DNA of 64,000 nt from Bacillus thuringiensis. GTDB lineage: Bacteria; Bacillota; Bacilli; Bacillales; Bacillaceae_G. Positions 10,314 through 18,719 of the stretch are shown here, one piece after another. Position 1 is the first letter of the stretch. Every line of letters starts with the position of its first letter. Below the pieces are notes generated by a model. That model searched no databases. It saw only the letters and a list, made by a program, of their open reading frames with translations, and was not told the DNA's origin. The DNA is taken from positions 62,001-126,000 of the forward strand of contig NZ_JACYOF010000001.1 of NCBI RefSeq assembly GCF_014932895.1. Direction: 5' to 3'. The position numbers and the translations under genes were made by a program.

Positions 10314-10574
10314 TTAACGAGGTTCTACAATTAATTTTATTGCTGTACGCTCTTCCCCATCAATCATAATATCTGTAAACGCTGGGATACAAATCAGGTC
10401 CAAACCACTAGGCGCTACAAATCCTCTTGCAATTGCTACTGCCTTTACCGCTTGGTTCAATGCACCTGCACCAATTGCTTGAATTTCTGCTGTTCCGCGT
10501 TCGCGAATAACACCTGCAAGTGCACCAGCTACAGAATTAGGGACCGACGTTGCTTTAACTTTTAATATTTCCAT
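10314..10574 (-). CDS. spoVS: Stage V sporulation protein S
   Basis: SpoVS is a small Alba-like, probably nucleic-acid-binding protein that affects sporulation progress and septation. The 86-residue product starts MEILKVKATSVPNSVAGALA and is almost invariant in Bacillus. The start is the ATG at 10572-10574 after AGGAGG; an upstream extension lacks a site. A sigma-H-like promoter lies upstream at 10633-10660, and the gene ends at a strong terminator. ymdB lies upstream, as in B. subtilis. Confidence 0.96.
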   Translation of the reverse strand: MEILKVKATSVPNSVAGALAGVIRERGTAEIQAIGAGALNQAVKAVAIARGFVAPSGLDLICIPAFTDIMIDGEERTAIKLIVEPR

Positions 10575-10632
10575 TCCGCGTTTCCTCCTCGTTTCTTTAA
10601 AAAGTATTAGCAATTATTTCACTTTAACTTAT

Positions 10633-10660
10633 ATTCACGAGGAATGGCGCGTATTCCTGC
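10633..10660 (-). promoter_or_regulatory. Sigma-H-type promoter of spoVS
   Basis: On the minus strand there is AGGAATA (10652-10658), then 15 bases, then GAAT (10633-10636). This resembles the sigma-H promoter pattern (AGGA in the -35 box, GAAT in the -10 box). spoVS is a known sigma-H target in B. subtilis. The match was judged by eye. Confidence 0.55.
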
Positions 10661-10723
10661 TAAATCTCTGTAATTTTTCTAAAAAATTAAAATATAATAA
10701 CTTATCTAAATTTTTATAGGGAT

Positions 10724-11518
10724 TTACTCAAAAAATGGTTGATCGTCATTAATTAAAATACGCTCAATTTTCTTTGCTTTTCCTGTATTCGGATCCACAT
10801 CAATTAGCACTGCACTTAATTGTGTTCTGCCATTTGTTACTTCAAATCGTACTGGTAAGTTTGTTAAAAACTTCTTCAATACTGCTTCTCGGTCCATACC
10901 TAATATTCCATCATACGGTCCTGTCATACCAACATCTGTAATATATGCCGTTCCGCTTGGTAAAATACGATTATCTGCTGTAGGAACATGCGTATGTGTA
11001 CCTACTACCGCTGTAGCACGACCATCTACATACCAGCCTAGCGCTTGTTTTTCACTTGTAGTTTCCGCATGAAAATCAATAAAGATAATATTCGTACGTT
11101 TTTTCGCAATTTTAATTAATTCATCCACTTTACGAAATGGACAATCAATCGGAGGAAGGAAAGTACGTCCTTGTAAGTTAATAACTGCAACTTCTGTTCC
11201 ATTACAGTTCACAAAGATAAGTCCTTTTCCTGGCGTTCCTTCTGGGAAGTTAGCTGGTCTTGCAAGATATTTTGCATCATCGATAAATTCGAATACTTCA
11301 CGATTATCCCAAGCATGGTTTCCAAGCGTAACCGCTTGTGCCCCGCACTCTAAAAAGTTTCGATATATTTTTTCTGTAATACCGCGTCCACCTGCTGCGT
11401 TCTCTCCATTAATGATTGTTACTGTAGGTGTATATTTTTTCTTTAATGCCGGTACGTATTGTTGAATCATACCTCTACCAGGAGATCCTACTACATCCCC
11501 AACAAATAATATTCTCAT
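10724..11518 (-). CDS. ymdB: YmdB family metallophosphoesterase
   Basis: This is a calcineurin-like di-metal phosphodiesterase of 264 residues. The B. subtilis homologue hydrolyses 2',3'- and 3',5'-cyclic nucleotides and affects biofilm versus motility choice. The metal-binding motifs are visible in order: GDVVGSPGRG, NGENAAGG, GNHAWDN, DFHAETTSEK and GTHTHVPTAD. The start is the ATG at 11516-11518; an AAAGGG site lies 8 bases upstream. It follows rny, from which it is separated by a terminator at 11659-11689. Confidence 0.95.
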   Translation of the reverse strand: MRILFVGDVVGSPGRGMIQQYVPALKKKYTPTVTIINGENAAGGRGITEKIYRNFLECGAQAVTLGNHAWDNREVFEFIDDAKYLARPANFPEGTPGKGLIFVNCNGTEVAVINLQGRTFLPPIDCPFRKVDELIKIAKKRTNIIFIDFHAETTSEKQALGWYVDGRATAVVGTHTHVPTADNRILPSGTAYITDVGMTGPYDGILGMDREAVLKKFLTNLPVRFEVTNGRTQLSAVLIDVDPNTGKAKKIERILINDDQPFFE

Positions 11519-11658
11519 ATGTCTTACCCTTTCTATGTACTGCATTTTTTATTACTATAGCTTCAAGCGATTTTCTTACAATATGTTTATTATAAGTTTG
11601 TTTCACTTATATGCTAGGTATAACTAATTTTCTTTATTTTGTCCAATTCCAACACAAA

Positions 11659-11689
11659 AAAATAAAGTGGTGTTTCACCACTTTATTTT
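11659..11689 (-). terminator. Intrinsic terminator overlapping the rny stop codon
   Basis: The perfect stem AAAATAAAGTGGTG / CACCACTTTATTTT has a TTT loop and is followed by a T-run on the minus strand. The rny TAA lies inside the upstream arm. Confidence 0.85.
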
Positions 11690-13248
11690 GCGTATTCCAC
11701 TGCACGTGTTTCACGAATAACAGTTACTTTAATATGTCCTGGGTAATCCAGTTCATTTTCAATACGTTTTCGAATATCACGAGCTAAACGATGAGCTTCT
11801 AAGTCATCAATTGTATCTGGTTTTACCAGAATACGAACTTCACGTCCTGCTTGAATTGCGAATGATTTTTCAACGCCTTCATAAGACTCTGAAATCTCTT
11901 CTAACTTTTCAAGACGACGAATGTAATTTTCAAGCGTTTCACTACGAGCTCCTGGTCTTGCAGCTGATAATGCATCTGCTGCAGCAACTAGAACTGCAAT
12001 GATAGAAGTTGGTTCTGTGTCACCATGGTGAGATGCGATACTGTTAATAACAACAGGATGCTCTTTATATTTCGTTGCGAGTTCAACACCAATTTCAACG
12101 TGGCTACCTTCTACTTCATGATCAATCGCTTTTCCGATATCATGTAATAGACCTGCACGTCTTGCTAGTTTTTCATCCTCACCAAGCTCTGCTGCCATAA
12201 GTCCAGTTAAATATGCAACTTCCATAGAGTGTTTTAAGACGTTTTGTCCGTAACTTGTACGGTACTTTAATCGACCTAAAATCTTAATTAAATCTGGATG
12301 TAATCCGTGAACACCCACTTCAAACGTTGTTTGCTCTCCGACTTCGCGAATATACTCGTCCACTTCACGTCTTGATTTTTCGACCATCTCTTCAATACGT
12401 GCTGGGTGAATACGTCCATCCTGTACTAGTTTATCAAGAGCGATACGAGCTGTTTCACGACGAATTGGGTCGAATCCAGAAAGGATTACCGCTTCTGGTG
12501 TATCATCGATAATCAGGTCAATACCTGTTAACGTTTCTAGCGTACGAATATTACGACCTTCACGTCCGATAATACGTCCCTTCATTTCGTCATTTGGAAG
12601 ATTTACAACCGAAACGGTTGTTTCAGCAACATGATCAGCTGCACATCTTTGCATTGCAAGAGATAAAATCTCTTTCGCTTTCTTATCCGCTTCTTCTTTC
12701 GCGCGAACTTCACTTTCTTTCACCATAACGGCGATTTCATGAGAAACTTCACTTTCTACTTTACCAAGAATAATTGCTTTCGCTTGTTCGCGTGTCAGAT
12801 TGGAAATGCGCTCTAATTCTGTTTGTTGCTTTTGAACTAACTCTCCCACTTTGCTTTCCAACTCTTCAATCTGTTGTTGTCTCGCAACAAGAGATTCCTC
12901 TTTCTTTTCTAACTGCTGCTCGCGCTTATCGAGCATTTCGTCTTTACGATCAAGGTTCTCTTCTTTTTGCATTAAACGATTTTCTTGTTTTTGTAATTCG
13001 CTTCTACGGTCACGAATTTCTAATTCAGCTTCTGTACGAAGTGTATGAATTTCATCCTTTGCTTCTAAAAGCGCTTCTTTCTTAAGTGCTTCAGCCTCAC
13101 GATTCGCTTCGTCTAGAATACGTTTCGCTTCATTAGCTGCGCCATTAATCTTCGCTTCAGCAATAGACTTTCGAACAAAAAAGCCAACAACTGCACCGAC
13201 TGCTGTTGCAAGCAAAATGGAGATGAGTATCCAAACTATACTCGTCAT
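11683..13248 (-). CDS. rny: Ribonuclease Y
   Basis: RNase Y is the membrane-anchored endoribonuclease that initiates much mRNA decay in Firmicutes. The 521 residues comprise an N-terminal membrane helix (about 4-24, [20 protein letters not shown]), a long Glu/Lys-rich coiled coil to about 200, a KH domain (about 210-270, containing [11 protein letters not shown]) and an HD domain with [12 protein letters not shown] near 367. The start is the ATG at 13246-13248 after GGGGAGGTGAAATC. A consensus sigma-A promoter at 13467-13495 drives it through a leader of about 200 bases. Its regulator RicA is encoded at 3957-4388. Confidence 0.97.
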   Translation of the reverse strand: MTSIVWILISILLATAVGAVVGFFVRKSIAEAKINGAANEAKRILDEANREAEALKKEALLEAKDEIHTLRTEAELEIRDRRSELQKQENRLMQKEENLDRKDEMLDKREQQLEKKEESLVARQQQIEELESKVGELVQKQQTELERISNLTREQAKAIILGKVESEVSHEIAVMVKESEVRAKEEADKKAKEILSLAMQRCAADHVAETTVSVVNLPNDEMKGRIIGREGRNIRTLETLTGIDLIIDDTPEAVILSGFDPIRRETARIALDKLVQDGRIHPARIEEMVEKSRREVDEYIREVGEQTTFEVGVHGLHPDLIKILGRLKYRTSYGQNVLKHSMEVAYLTGLMAAELGEDEKLARRAGLLHDIGKAIDHEVEGSHVEIGVELATKYKEHPVVINSIASHHGDTEPTSIIAVLVAAADALSAARPGARSETLENYIRRLEKLEEISESYEGVEKSFAIQAGREVRILVKPDTIDDLEAHRLARDIRKRIENELDYPGHIKVTVIRETRAVEYAK

Positions 13249-13460
13249 GATTTCACCTCCCCTTGCTATGAATGAAAAAAGACTGTCGGCATGTACATCG
13301 CTTTGCAACGTACAGCAAAGACCGTCGTCCCGCTTTTTTAAGGGACTTTCTTCATTTCACAATTAAAATGTCATATTATTATTTCGGCAAGATTTCAGTC
13401 TTACTCCGAATATTACTTCTCTTCTTGAGAAGAGTGTATCGTATATAAGAAAAAATATAC
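13249..13460 (-). promoter_or_regulatory. Long structured 5' leader of rny
   Basis: About 200 transcribed bases separate the rny promoter from its start codon. By eye they contain CTCTTCT-TG-AGAAGAG near 13420-13435, a GTCCC / GGGAC stem enclosing an A/T stretch near 13329-13348, and CTTTGC / GCAAAG near 13301-13320. I cannot assign them to a named RNA family. They may modulate mRNA stability or translation of rny. Confidence 0.35.
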
Positions 13461-13466
13461 ATTCTC

Positions 13467-13495
13467 ATTGTATCTATCGTAATTTTCATTGTCAA
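13467..13495 (-). promoter_or_regulatory. Sigma-A promoter of rny
   Basis: TTGACA (13490-13495) and TACAAT (13467-13472) on the minus strand are separated by exactly 17 bases. This is a near-consensus vegetative promoter facing rny. Confidence 0.8.
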
Positions 13496-13697
13496 GCGTT
13501 GTCTACTTTTACTTTCTTTACCTTCACCCCTGAATATTATCTGAATTTAAAAAATAGATAGCATATTATCCTGGAAAACCTTAGTAAATATCATTCCATT
13601 TACTTAAAACATATGAATATTCCTCTTTATACATCCTATTTGAGGCAAAAGAAATATTTTATCCATTGAAATATACACTAGTTTAATAGAGGGTAAA
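13496..13697. other. Gene-free stretch between recA and the rny promoter
   Basis: About 200 AT-rich bases lie between the recA terminator and the rny promoter. I see no ORF, repeat or RNA structure that I can support here. Confidence 0.6.
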
Positions 13698-13731
13698 AAA
13701 ATAAAAGACACGAAATCGTGTCTTTTATTTT
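13698..13731 (-). terminator. Intrinsic terminator of recA
   Basis: A perfect 15-bp stem (AAAATAAAAGACACG and complement) with a 4-base loop abuts the recA stop codon and is followed by T residues on the minus strand. Confidence 0.85.
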
Positions 13732-14154
13732 TTAATCAAGAAGAGTTGAATCTTCCGCTCCTTCAGCACCAGAATCTTCACTAATTCCGTGATGTTCACG
13801 AATAAAGAAGGCAATTTCTTCTCTTAAATCCGTATTTTCTTTTAAGAACTGCTTCGAATTTTCACGACCTTGTCCTAAGCGTTCTTCATTATAAGAGTAC
13901 CAAGCACCACTCTTTTGAACGATATCAAGTTCAGAAGCCATATCTAAGATTTCACCTTCTCTTGAAATACCTTCTCCGTACATAATATCAACTTCAGCAA
14001 CACGGAATGGTGGTGCTACTTTATTTTTAACTACTTTTACTTTTGTTTTATTACCAACGATGTCGTTACCTTGCTTTAACTGCTCCGCACGACGCACTTC
14101 AAGACGAACCGTTGAATAGAATTTCAACGCACGGCCACCTGGAGTTGTTTCTGG
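13732..14154 (-). CDS. recA: Recombinase RecA, exon 2 (C-terminal 140 residues)
   Basis: This is the second exon of recA, beginning with codon 204 ([14 protein letters not shown]) and ending [13 protein letters not shown]. It completes the DNA-binding loop L2, the [12 protein letters not shown] strand and the C-terminal domain with DIMYGEGIS and a short acidic tail. Joined in frame to exon 1 it gives 343 residues, the normal length for the B. cereus group. The exon boundary is placed where the last intron base is G (position 14155) and where the joined coding sequence reads ...MFGN-PETT..., as in other RecA proteins. The open frame extends 3 bases into the intron (GTG), which is not a real start. 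Confidence 0.95.
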   Translation of the reverse strand, partial: PETTPGGRALKFYSTVRLEVRRAEQLKQGNDIVGNKTKVKVVKNKVAPPFRVAEVDIMYGEGISREGEILDMASELDIVQKSGAWYSYNEERLGQGRENSKQFLKENTDLREEIAFFIREHHGISEDSGAEGAEDSTLLD

Positions 14155-15142
14155 CACTATCTATAGATTTTCCATCTCTATAGTCCGGACTATCTCTTCA
14201 TCTCTTTACAGAGAGCCTTGCACTTCCAGCAGTAGCCTATCATCTGCCGTACCCTACTCAGTTAACTAAAAGTCCTTTTCGGTAGTCTCTACACCTTCCC
14301 CATATAAATATGGAGCTTGGCACGGTATTACCCTAAATAATGGTGGGCTTCACCGTTAGCAACTATATGAATAGTTACACCCTTAGGCAATAAGGTTCAC
14401 AAGGTTTTTTAACATGCTATCACTAGCAAGGGAAACCCATGTTAAACTCCTTAATCTTTTGCGCGACTTTTTCTTTATTTGCTAGCTCTTCTTCATGTAT
14501 AACAAGATATTTATAGCAGCTCTCTTCCATAAATAAAAGTTTTCTTTTATCTCGTTCTTTTATTTTTTTGAGTGAGTGTGCCCATTTCCCAGGGACATCT
14601 ATAAACAATATTTTCTACCTAAGTAGAAATCAATAGACAACTTATCGATTCTTTTTTGCTTAATGAACGCCAAATCTAAACTTAACAATATCTATTCAAC
14701 CTGTTGCTCCAGTAAAGTATCGTAATTTTTCTTTCTGACCTTTACATTAAGCTCTTTTCTCCTTTTAGCAACACATGTATCGGATACGCCATACTTAATG
14801 GCAATTTCAACATGTGATAAATATGGATTTTTCAACTCTTGTTCAACTTCTGCGGTTTTAGGCAAGTAAATCTTTCTATGTCTGGTTCTTTTAATTCCGA
14901 GTAACTTTAATATTTCACCTACTCGCCTTTCATCAAGATTAATTTCTTTACCTATATCTTTTAATTTTCTCTCCGCATGTGTCGCAATAAAATCCACTTG
15001 CCATTGTTCTATGTTTCGATAAGTTCTATTTCCAATTGTCACTGCCACTTTAATCTCTCCTTATAAGAAATCCCTTATAAAGACTTAAATGAAGACAAAT
15101 AAAGATTCAAGTACTACGCTCTGATTAAGCAACTTGTAGTTG
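14155..15142 (-). ncRNA. Group I self-splicing intron in recA
   Basis: A 988-nt intervening sequence interrupts recA between codons for Asn203 and Pro204, in the conserved L2 loop. The exon ends in T (complement of 15143) and the intron ends in G (complement of 14155), as group I splicing requires. The core is recognisable near the 3' end on the minus strand. There is an AACGGTGAAGCC segment (P/P4 side), GGTAATACCGTGCCAAGC (Q side), GTGTAGAGACTACC (R element, P7) and AAGAGATAGTCC (S element, P7). P1 could form between GGAAAT of exon 1 and GTTGCT about 9 bases into the intron, with the expected U-G pair at the splice site. A self-splicing intron in recA is documented for B. anthracis. An endonuclease-like reading frame sits upstream of the core. 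Confidence 0.93.
14423..15048 (-). pseudogene. Remnant of an intron-encoded (EDxHD/VSR-like) homing endonuclease
   Basis: A GTG at 15046-15048 with AAGGAGAG upstream opens a 118-codon frame rich in Lys and Arg. It has two helix-turn-helix-like segments (about 29-56 and 77-105), a likely DNA-binding half. It stops at TAG 14692-14694. The same frame then continues open with LDLAFIKQKRIDKLSIDFYLGRK to about 14615. Restoring one A in the run at 14611-14614 joins it to the 61-codon frame down to 14423 (ILFIDVPGKWAH, KERDKRKLLF, YLVIHEEEL). The rejoined part resembles the catalytic fold of very-short-patch repair and EDxHD homing nucleases. The nearest known parallel is I-Bth0305I from a phage recA intron. 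Two lesions (nonsense plus -1 frameshift) suggest loss of activity. The shorter 118-residue product could still be made. Confidence 0.6.
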
Positions 15143-15751
15143 ATTTCCGAACATAACCCCAACTTTTTCACGAATTTGGTTAATAAAGATTGCGATTGTT
15201 TTTGATTTATTGATTGCACCTGAAAGCTTACGAAGTGCTTGTGACATTAAACGTGCTTGTAAACCTACGTGTGAGTCACCCATGTCTCCTTCGATCTCTG
15301 CTTTCGGTACAAGAGCTGCTACAGAGTCAATTACGATAATATCAACCGCACCACTTCGTACAAGTGCTTCTGCGATTTCTAACCCTTGCTCCCCTGTATC
15401 AGGTTGTGATAATAGTAATTCATCGATGTTAACACCTAATTTTTGTGCATATACAGGATCCATTGCATGCTCCGCATCAATGAACGCCGCTTGTCCACCT
15501 TGACGCTGTACTTCTGCAATTGCATGTAATGAAACTGTTGTTTTACCCGAACTTTCAGGTCCATAAATTTCAATAATACGGCCGCGTGGGTATCCGCCTA
15601 CCCCTAGTGCCACATCAAGTGCTAAAGAACCACTAGAAACTGTAGAAACTCTACGCTCCGCTTGTTCTCCTAATTTCATAATTGAACCTTTACCGAATTG
15701 CTTCTCTATTTGTTTTAACGCCATATCTAATGCCGCTTGACGATCACTCAT
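15143..15751 (-). CDS. recA: Recombinase RecA, exon 1 (N-terminal 203 residues)
   Basis: RecA forms filaments on single-stranded DNA for homologous recombination and triggers LexA self-cleavage. Exon 1 encodes [20 protein letters not shown], the Walker A motif GPESSGKTT (about 64-72), the Walker B region [12 protein letters not shown] (about 136-147), and [14 protein letters not shown] leading into loop L2, where the intron begins. If unspliced, translation would add QLQVA and stop. The ATG at 15751 follows AAGGAGGAATTTTGA. A sigma-A-like promoter and a LexA-like box lie upstream. Confidence 0.97.
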
Positions 15752-15784
15752 TCAAAATTCCTCCTTAACTGAATTGCTAATCTT

Positions 15785-15814
15785 ATTATACCTATTTTCA
15801 ATTCAATTTGCCAA
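15785..15814 (-). promoter_or_regulatory. Promoter of recA
   Basis: On the minus strand TTGGCA (15809-15814) and TATAAT (15785-15790) are separated by 18 bases, about 35 bases upstream of the recA start codon. Confidence 0.65.
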
Positions 15815-15821
15815 CAAAAAT

Positions 15822-15835
15822 CGAACATTTATTCG
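15822..15835 (-). promoter_or_regulatory. LexA (SOS) operator upstream of recA
   Basis: The 14-base site reads CGAATAAATGTTCG on the minus strand. It differs at one base from the Gram-positive LexA pattern CGAAC-N4-GTTCG and lies just upstream of the -35 box. SOS control of recA is expected. Confidence 0.75.
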
Positions 15836-15877
15836 ATTTTTTTATTTTCCAATAAATAAAACTGAATTTAAATATAA

Positions 15878-15915
15878 AAAAAGCTAGAAGAGTCTCATAT
15901 CTCTTCTAGCTTTTT
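15878..15915 (-). terminator. Intrinsic terminator overlapping the end of cinA
   Basis: The stem AAAAAGCTAGAAGAG / CTCTTCTAGCTTTTT encloses the cinA stop codon in its loop and runs into T residues on the minus strand, separating cinA from recA. Confidence 0.85.
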
Positions 15916-17133
15916 ATATAAATGATAAAATCCATATTTCGTTGAGCGTTCCCTAATTTGTTGACGACTCCCACTTAAATTAAGAGGAAAGACTACAGTT
16001 GGTTCATCCTTCATCGCCAACCCAACAAATACTGTTCCCGGCTGTTTATGTTCCGAAACGTCTGGTCCTGCTACCCCAGTGAAACTAATTCCGATATCTG
16101 CCTTTAATAATTCCTTAACATTTTCAGCAAGATAACGAGCGCATTCGTTACTAACTGCACCATCAGTACACAAAACTTCTTCAGGCACACGTAAAATTTG
16201 TTGCTTCACATCATTATGGTAACAAATGACACCGCCTTTAAATACTGAAGAGACACCAGCATTTTCTGTTACTTGATTTCCGAAAAGACCGCCTGTTAAA
16301 CTTTCTGCACATGCTAAAGTTAACTCTTTTCTCTTCAATAACTCTATTGCCTTGTAATGAAGGAAGTCTTGGTCGTATCCATAGAAAAACTCTCCTACTC
16401 TTTCTAAAATCAAATCTTCCACATGCTGAATTAATTTCTCTGCCTCATCTGTATTATGATGTTTAGCAGTTAAACGTAATGTTACCTCTCCATCATTTGC
16501 GAGTGGCGCGATTGTTGGGTTACTTTGTCCATCAATTAAATCCTGAACCTTCACCTCTAATTGCGATTCCCCAATACCGAAAAAGCGAAGAACACGAGAA
16601 TATATATTCTCCCCTGTTGTAAAGTTACGTAAAAAAGGCTCTACGTAACTTACATACATCGGCTTCATTTCTTTCGGTGGTCCTGGTAATAAAATATAAA
16701 CTTTTCCGTTCTTATTTAATCCCATGCCAGGTGCCATACCATGATCATTCGCAAACACAGTTGATCCACTTAAAACAAGCGCTTGCTTTTTATTGTTCTC
16801 TGTAAATTCACGGCCTGTACGTTTAAAATATTCACTTATTGAAGTTAATGCCTTTTCATTATATACAAGCTCTTCACCTAAGCTAGACGCTATTGTTTCT
16901 TTCGTTAAATCATCTTTTGTTGGTCCTAATCCACCTGTAAAAATGAGCAGATCAGCACGTTCTTCAGCAACTTCAATTGCCTTCTGTAATCGCTTGTTAT
17001 TATCACCAACAACAGTATGGTGGTACACATTAATTCCGATTAAAGCTAACTTTTCAGATAAAAACTGGGCATTTGTATTTGCAATTTGTCCAAGTAATAA
17101 TTCAGTTCCAACCGCAATAATCTCAGCATTCAT
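15895..17133 (-). CDS. cinA: CinA-like protein (competence/damage-inducible)
   Basis: The 412-residue protein has an N-terminal molybdopterin-binding-like domain (about 1-170, with [27 protein letters not shown] and LLPGPPKEM). The C-terminal CinA/PncC-type domain (about 250-410) contains [11 protein letters not shown] and SFTGVAGPD. The C-terminal domain family deamidates nicotinamide mononucleotide, so a pyridine-nucleotide recycling role is possible. Its position just upstream of recA is conserved in Firmicutes, where the genes are linked in competence. The ATG follows a GGGGGAATCAGG stretch, a rather diffuse ribosome binding site. Confidence 0.94.
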   Translation of the reverse strand: MNAEIIAVGTELLLGQIANTNAQFLSEKLALIGINVYHHTVVGDNNKRLQKAIEVAEERADLLIFTGGLGPTKDDLTKETIASSLGEELVYNEKALTSISEYFKRTGREFTENNKKQALVLSGSTVFANDHGMAPGMGLNKNGKVYILLPGPPKEMKPMYVSYVEPFLRNFTTGENIYSRVLRFFGIGESQLEVKVQDLIDGQSNPTIAPLANDGEVTLRLTAKHHNTDEAEKLIQHVEDLILERVGEFFYGYDQDFLHYKAIELLKRKELTLACAESLTGGLFGNQVTENAGVSSVFKGGVICYHNDVKQQILRVPEEVLCTDGAVSNECARYLAENVKELLKADIGISFTGVAGPDVSEHKQPGTVFVGLAMKDEPTVVFPLNLSGSRQQIRERSTKYGFYHLYKKLEEI

Positions 17134-17153
17134 CCTGATTCCCCCATAAACTT

Positions 17154-17732
17154 CTATTTTGAGTTTACAAAAGCAGATTTATTTTTCCAGAAATAATCCC
17201 ATCCTGAAATCACAGTAAAGATTAATGCAATCCAAATGAAGATATCTGCAACTGGAATATGAAGTAAATTTAATGGTACATCATGTAGCAAATACGCTGC
17301 AATCGCAATAATCTGTGTCCATGTCTTAATTTTCCCTAGCTGATTTGCTGCAACTACTTCCCCTGTTCCAGCAAGCACAAGGCGTAAACCTGTCACCGCA
17401 AACTCACGGCTTATAATTACAATAACAATCCAAGCAGGTACATATTGCATCTCTACTAATGTGATAAGTGCTGCCGAAACAAGTAATTTATCCGCTAACG
17501 GGTCAAGGAATTTCCCTAAATTTGTTACAAGATTATACTTTCTTGCGTAATGTCCATCAATCCAATCTGTAGCTGAAGCAACGATAAAGATAAGTGCCCC
17601 TACTAAATGTTGAATTGGCAAATCAACATCACCAATTATAAATGAGCCCCAGTTAAAAGGCGCTAACATAATTACCATAAAAATTGGAATTAAGCAGATT
17701 CTAGATATTGTAATTTTGTTTGGTAAATTCAC
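17154..17732 (-). CDS. pgsA: CDP-diacylglycerol-glycerol-3-phosphate 3-phosphatidyltransferase
   Basis: PgsA makes phosphatidylglycerophosphate, the committed step to phosphatidylglycerol. The 192-residue membrane protein has the CDP-alcohol phosphotransferase signature starting at D-G in [12 protein letters not shown] and finishing [10 protein letters not shown]. Four or five hydrophobic helices are visible. cinA starts 20 bases downstream. rodZ upstream is separated by a terminator at 17776-17794, so pgsA may have its own promoter in the 63-base gap or depend on read-through. Confidence 0.96.
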   Translation of the reverse strand: MNLPNKITISRICLIPIFMVIMLAPFNWGSFIIGDVDLPIQHLVGALIFIVASATDWIDGHYARKYNLVTNLGKFLDPLADKLLVSAALITLVEMQYVPAWIVIVIISREFAVTGLRLVLAGTGEVVAANQLGKIKTWTQIIAIAAYLLHDVPLNLLHIPVADIFIWIALIFTVISGWDYFWKNKSAFVNSK

Positions 17733-17775
17733 AACTATTCCTCCATCATATCAAAAACATTTGTTCATTGAAAAA

Positions 17776-17794
17776 AGTCATCGAAGCGATGACT
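17776..17794 (-). terminator. Intrinsic terminator of rodZ
   Basis: The stem AGTCATCG / CGATGACT with a 3-base loop lies immediately past the rodZ stop codon and is followed by TTTTTT on the minus strand. Confidence 0.8.
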
Positions 17795-17795
17795 G

Positions 17796-18698
17796 TTATT
17801 GTGCAGGTTGCCCTATCCCTTGGTTTTTTATCACCAATCTTTGGTGATATTCTTTTTCAGGATCTAACGGGAAAGGAACCACTTGGCCATTCAGTTTAAT
17901 TTCAACATTAAGTGCATTTCCAATATTAAGATGCACTTCTTTTGCTGTTGATAAATCACGTTTTTCTGTTTGACCACTTTGCACTGTAGCGTTTAGAACT
18001 TCGTTACCCGCATCATCTTTAACATCTACATAACTTGTACCCTTCGCTGAAATTTCCAGTTCTAATGTTTTATTATTATGAATTTCCAAAGTAGATACCT
18101 TACCACTCGTTCCAACTACCTTCACTTCTTGTTGTCCAGTTGGTTGCTCCTCTTTCTTTGGCTCTTCTTTCTTTGGTTCCTCTTTTTTCGGTTCTTCCGC
18201 TTTCGCTTCATCTTTATTCGTATCTAACGGAGAATTTTTTGCTTTTTGAACTTCAATTTTCTCACTTTGAGCATTCGGGACTTGTCCATCATCTTTTCCA
18301 GATAACGCTTGAATAACAAACCAAACTACAACTCCAAATGCGATTACTAACAACGCAATTAAGATTTTCGGCATATGATCTGCAAGTGGCAATGATGAAG
18401 ATTTTTGCATTGTTTCTTGTGTTTTTTGTCCTGTTGATACTTGTGGGACTTCACGATTTTCAGATTGTGGTATCGTACTCTGATACTCTACAAGCAATTC
18501 CTCTCCATTTAATCCAACCGCATCTGCGTATTGTTTAATGAATGCACGCGCATAAAAGGCTCCTGGCAATACATCATAATTGCCTTCTTCAATCGCTACT
18601 AAATGGCGTTTTTGAATTTTTGTAATCTCATGCAGCTGATCAATAGACAAGCCTTTCGTTCCTCTTGCTTCTTTCAGCTTTTGTCCTAATTCTGTCAC
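17796..18698 (-). CDS. rodZ: RodZ-like helix-turn-helix membrane protein (YmfM)
   Basis: RodZ couples MreB to the cell-wall elongation machinery. The 300-residue product has a cytoplasmic Cro-like helix-turn-helix (about 1-75), a membrane helix near 110-135 (ILIALLVIAFGVVVWFVIQA), a charged linker and an extracellular beta-rich DUF4115 domain. The linker contains three 15-base tandem repeats encoding KKEEP-type units. The start is the GTG at 18696-18698, with GAGGTG 6 bases upstream; a GTG three codons earlier lies within that site. Location next to pgsA is conserved in Bacillus. Confidence 0.9.
   Translation of the reverse strand: MTELGQKLKEARGTKGLSIDQLHEITKIQKRHLVAIEEGNYDVLPGAFYARAFIKQYADAVGLNGEELLVEYQSTIPQSENREVPQVSTGQKTQETMQKSSSLPLADHMPKILIALLVIAFGVVVWFVIQALSGKDDGQVPNAQSEKIEVQKAKNSPLDTNKDEAKAEEPKKEEPKKEEPKKEEQPTGQQEVKVVGTSGKVSTLEIHNNKTLELEISAKGTSYVDVKDDAGNEVLNATVQSGQTEKRDLSTAKEVHLNIGNALNVEIKLNGQVVPFPLDPEKEYHQRLVIKNQGIGQPAQ
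18151..18195 (-). repeat. Three 15-base tandem repeats in the rodZ linker
   Basis: Three consecutive 15-base units encode repeated Pro-Lys-Lys-Glu-Glu. Copies differ at a few third positions. The number of units is likely to vary among strains through slippage. Confidence 0.8.
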
Positions 18699-18719
18699 TA
18701 CTAACACCTCAATATTTCT

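Noticed and set aside
14423-14608. 61-codon frame as an independent small gene
   Set aside because: Its start would be a TTG without a ribosome site, and it reads as the continuation of the upstream endonuclease-like frame after a one-base shift.
13732-15751. recA as a broken pseudogene
   Set aside because: The two parts join in frame at codons 203/204 with group I intron features between them, giving a normal-length RecA.
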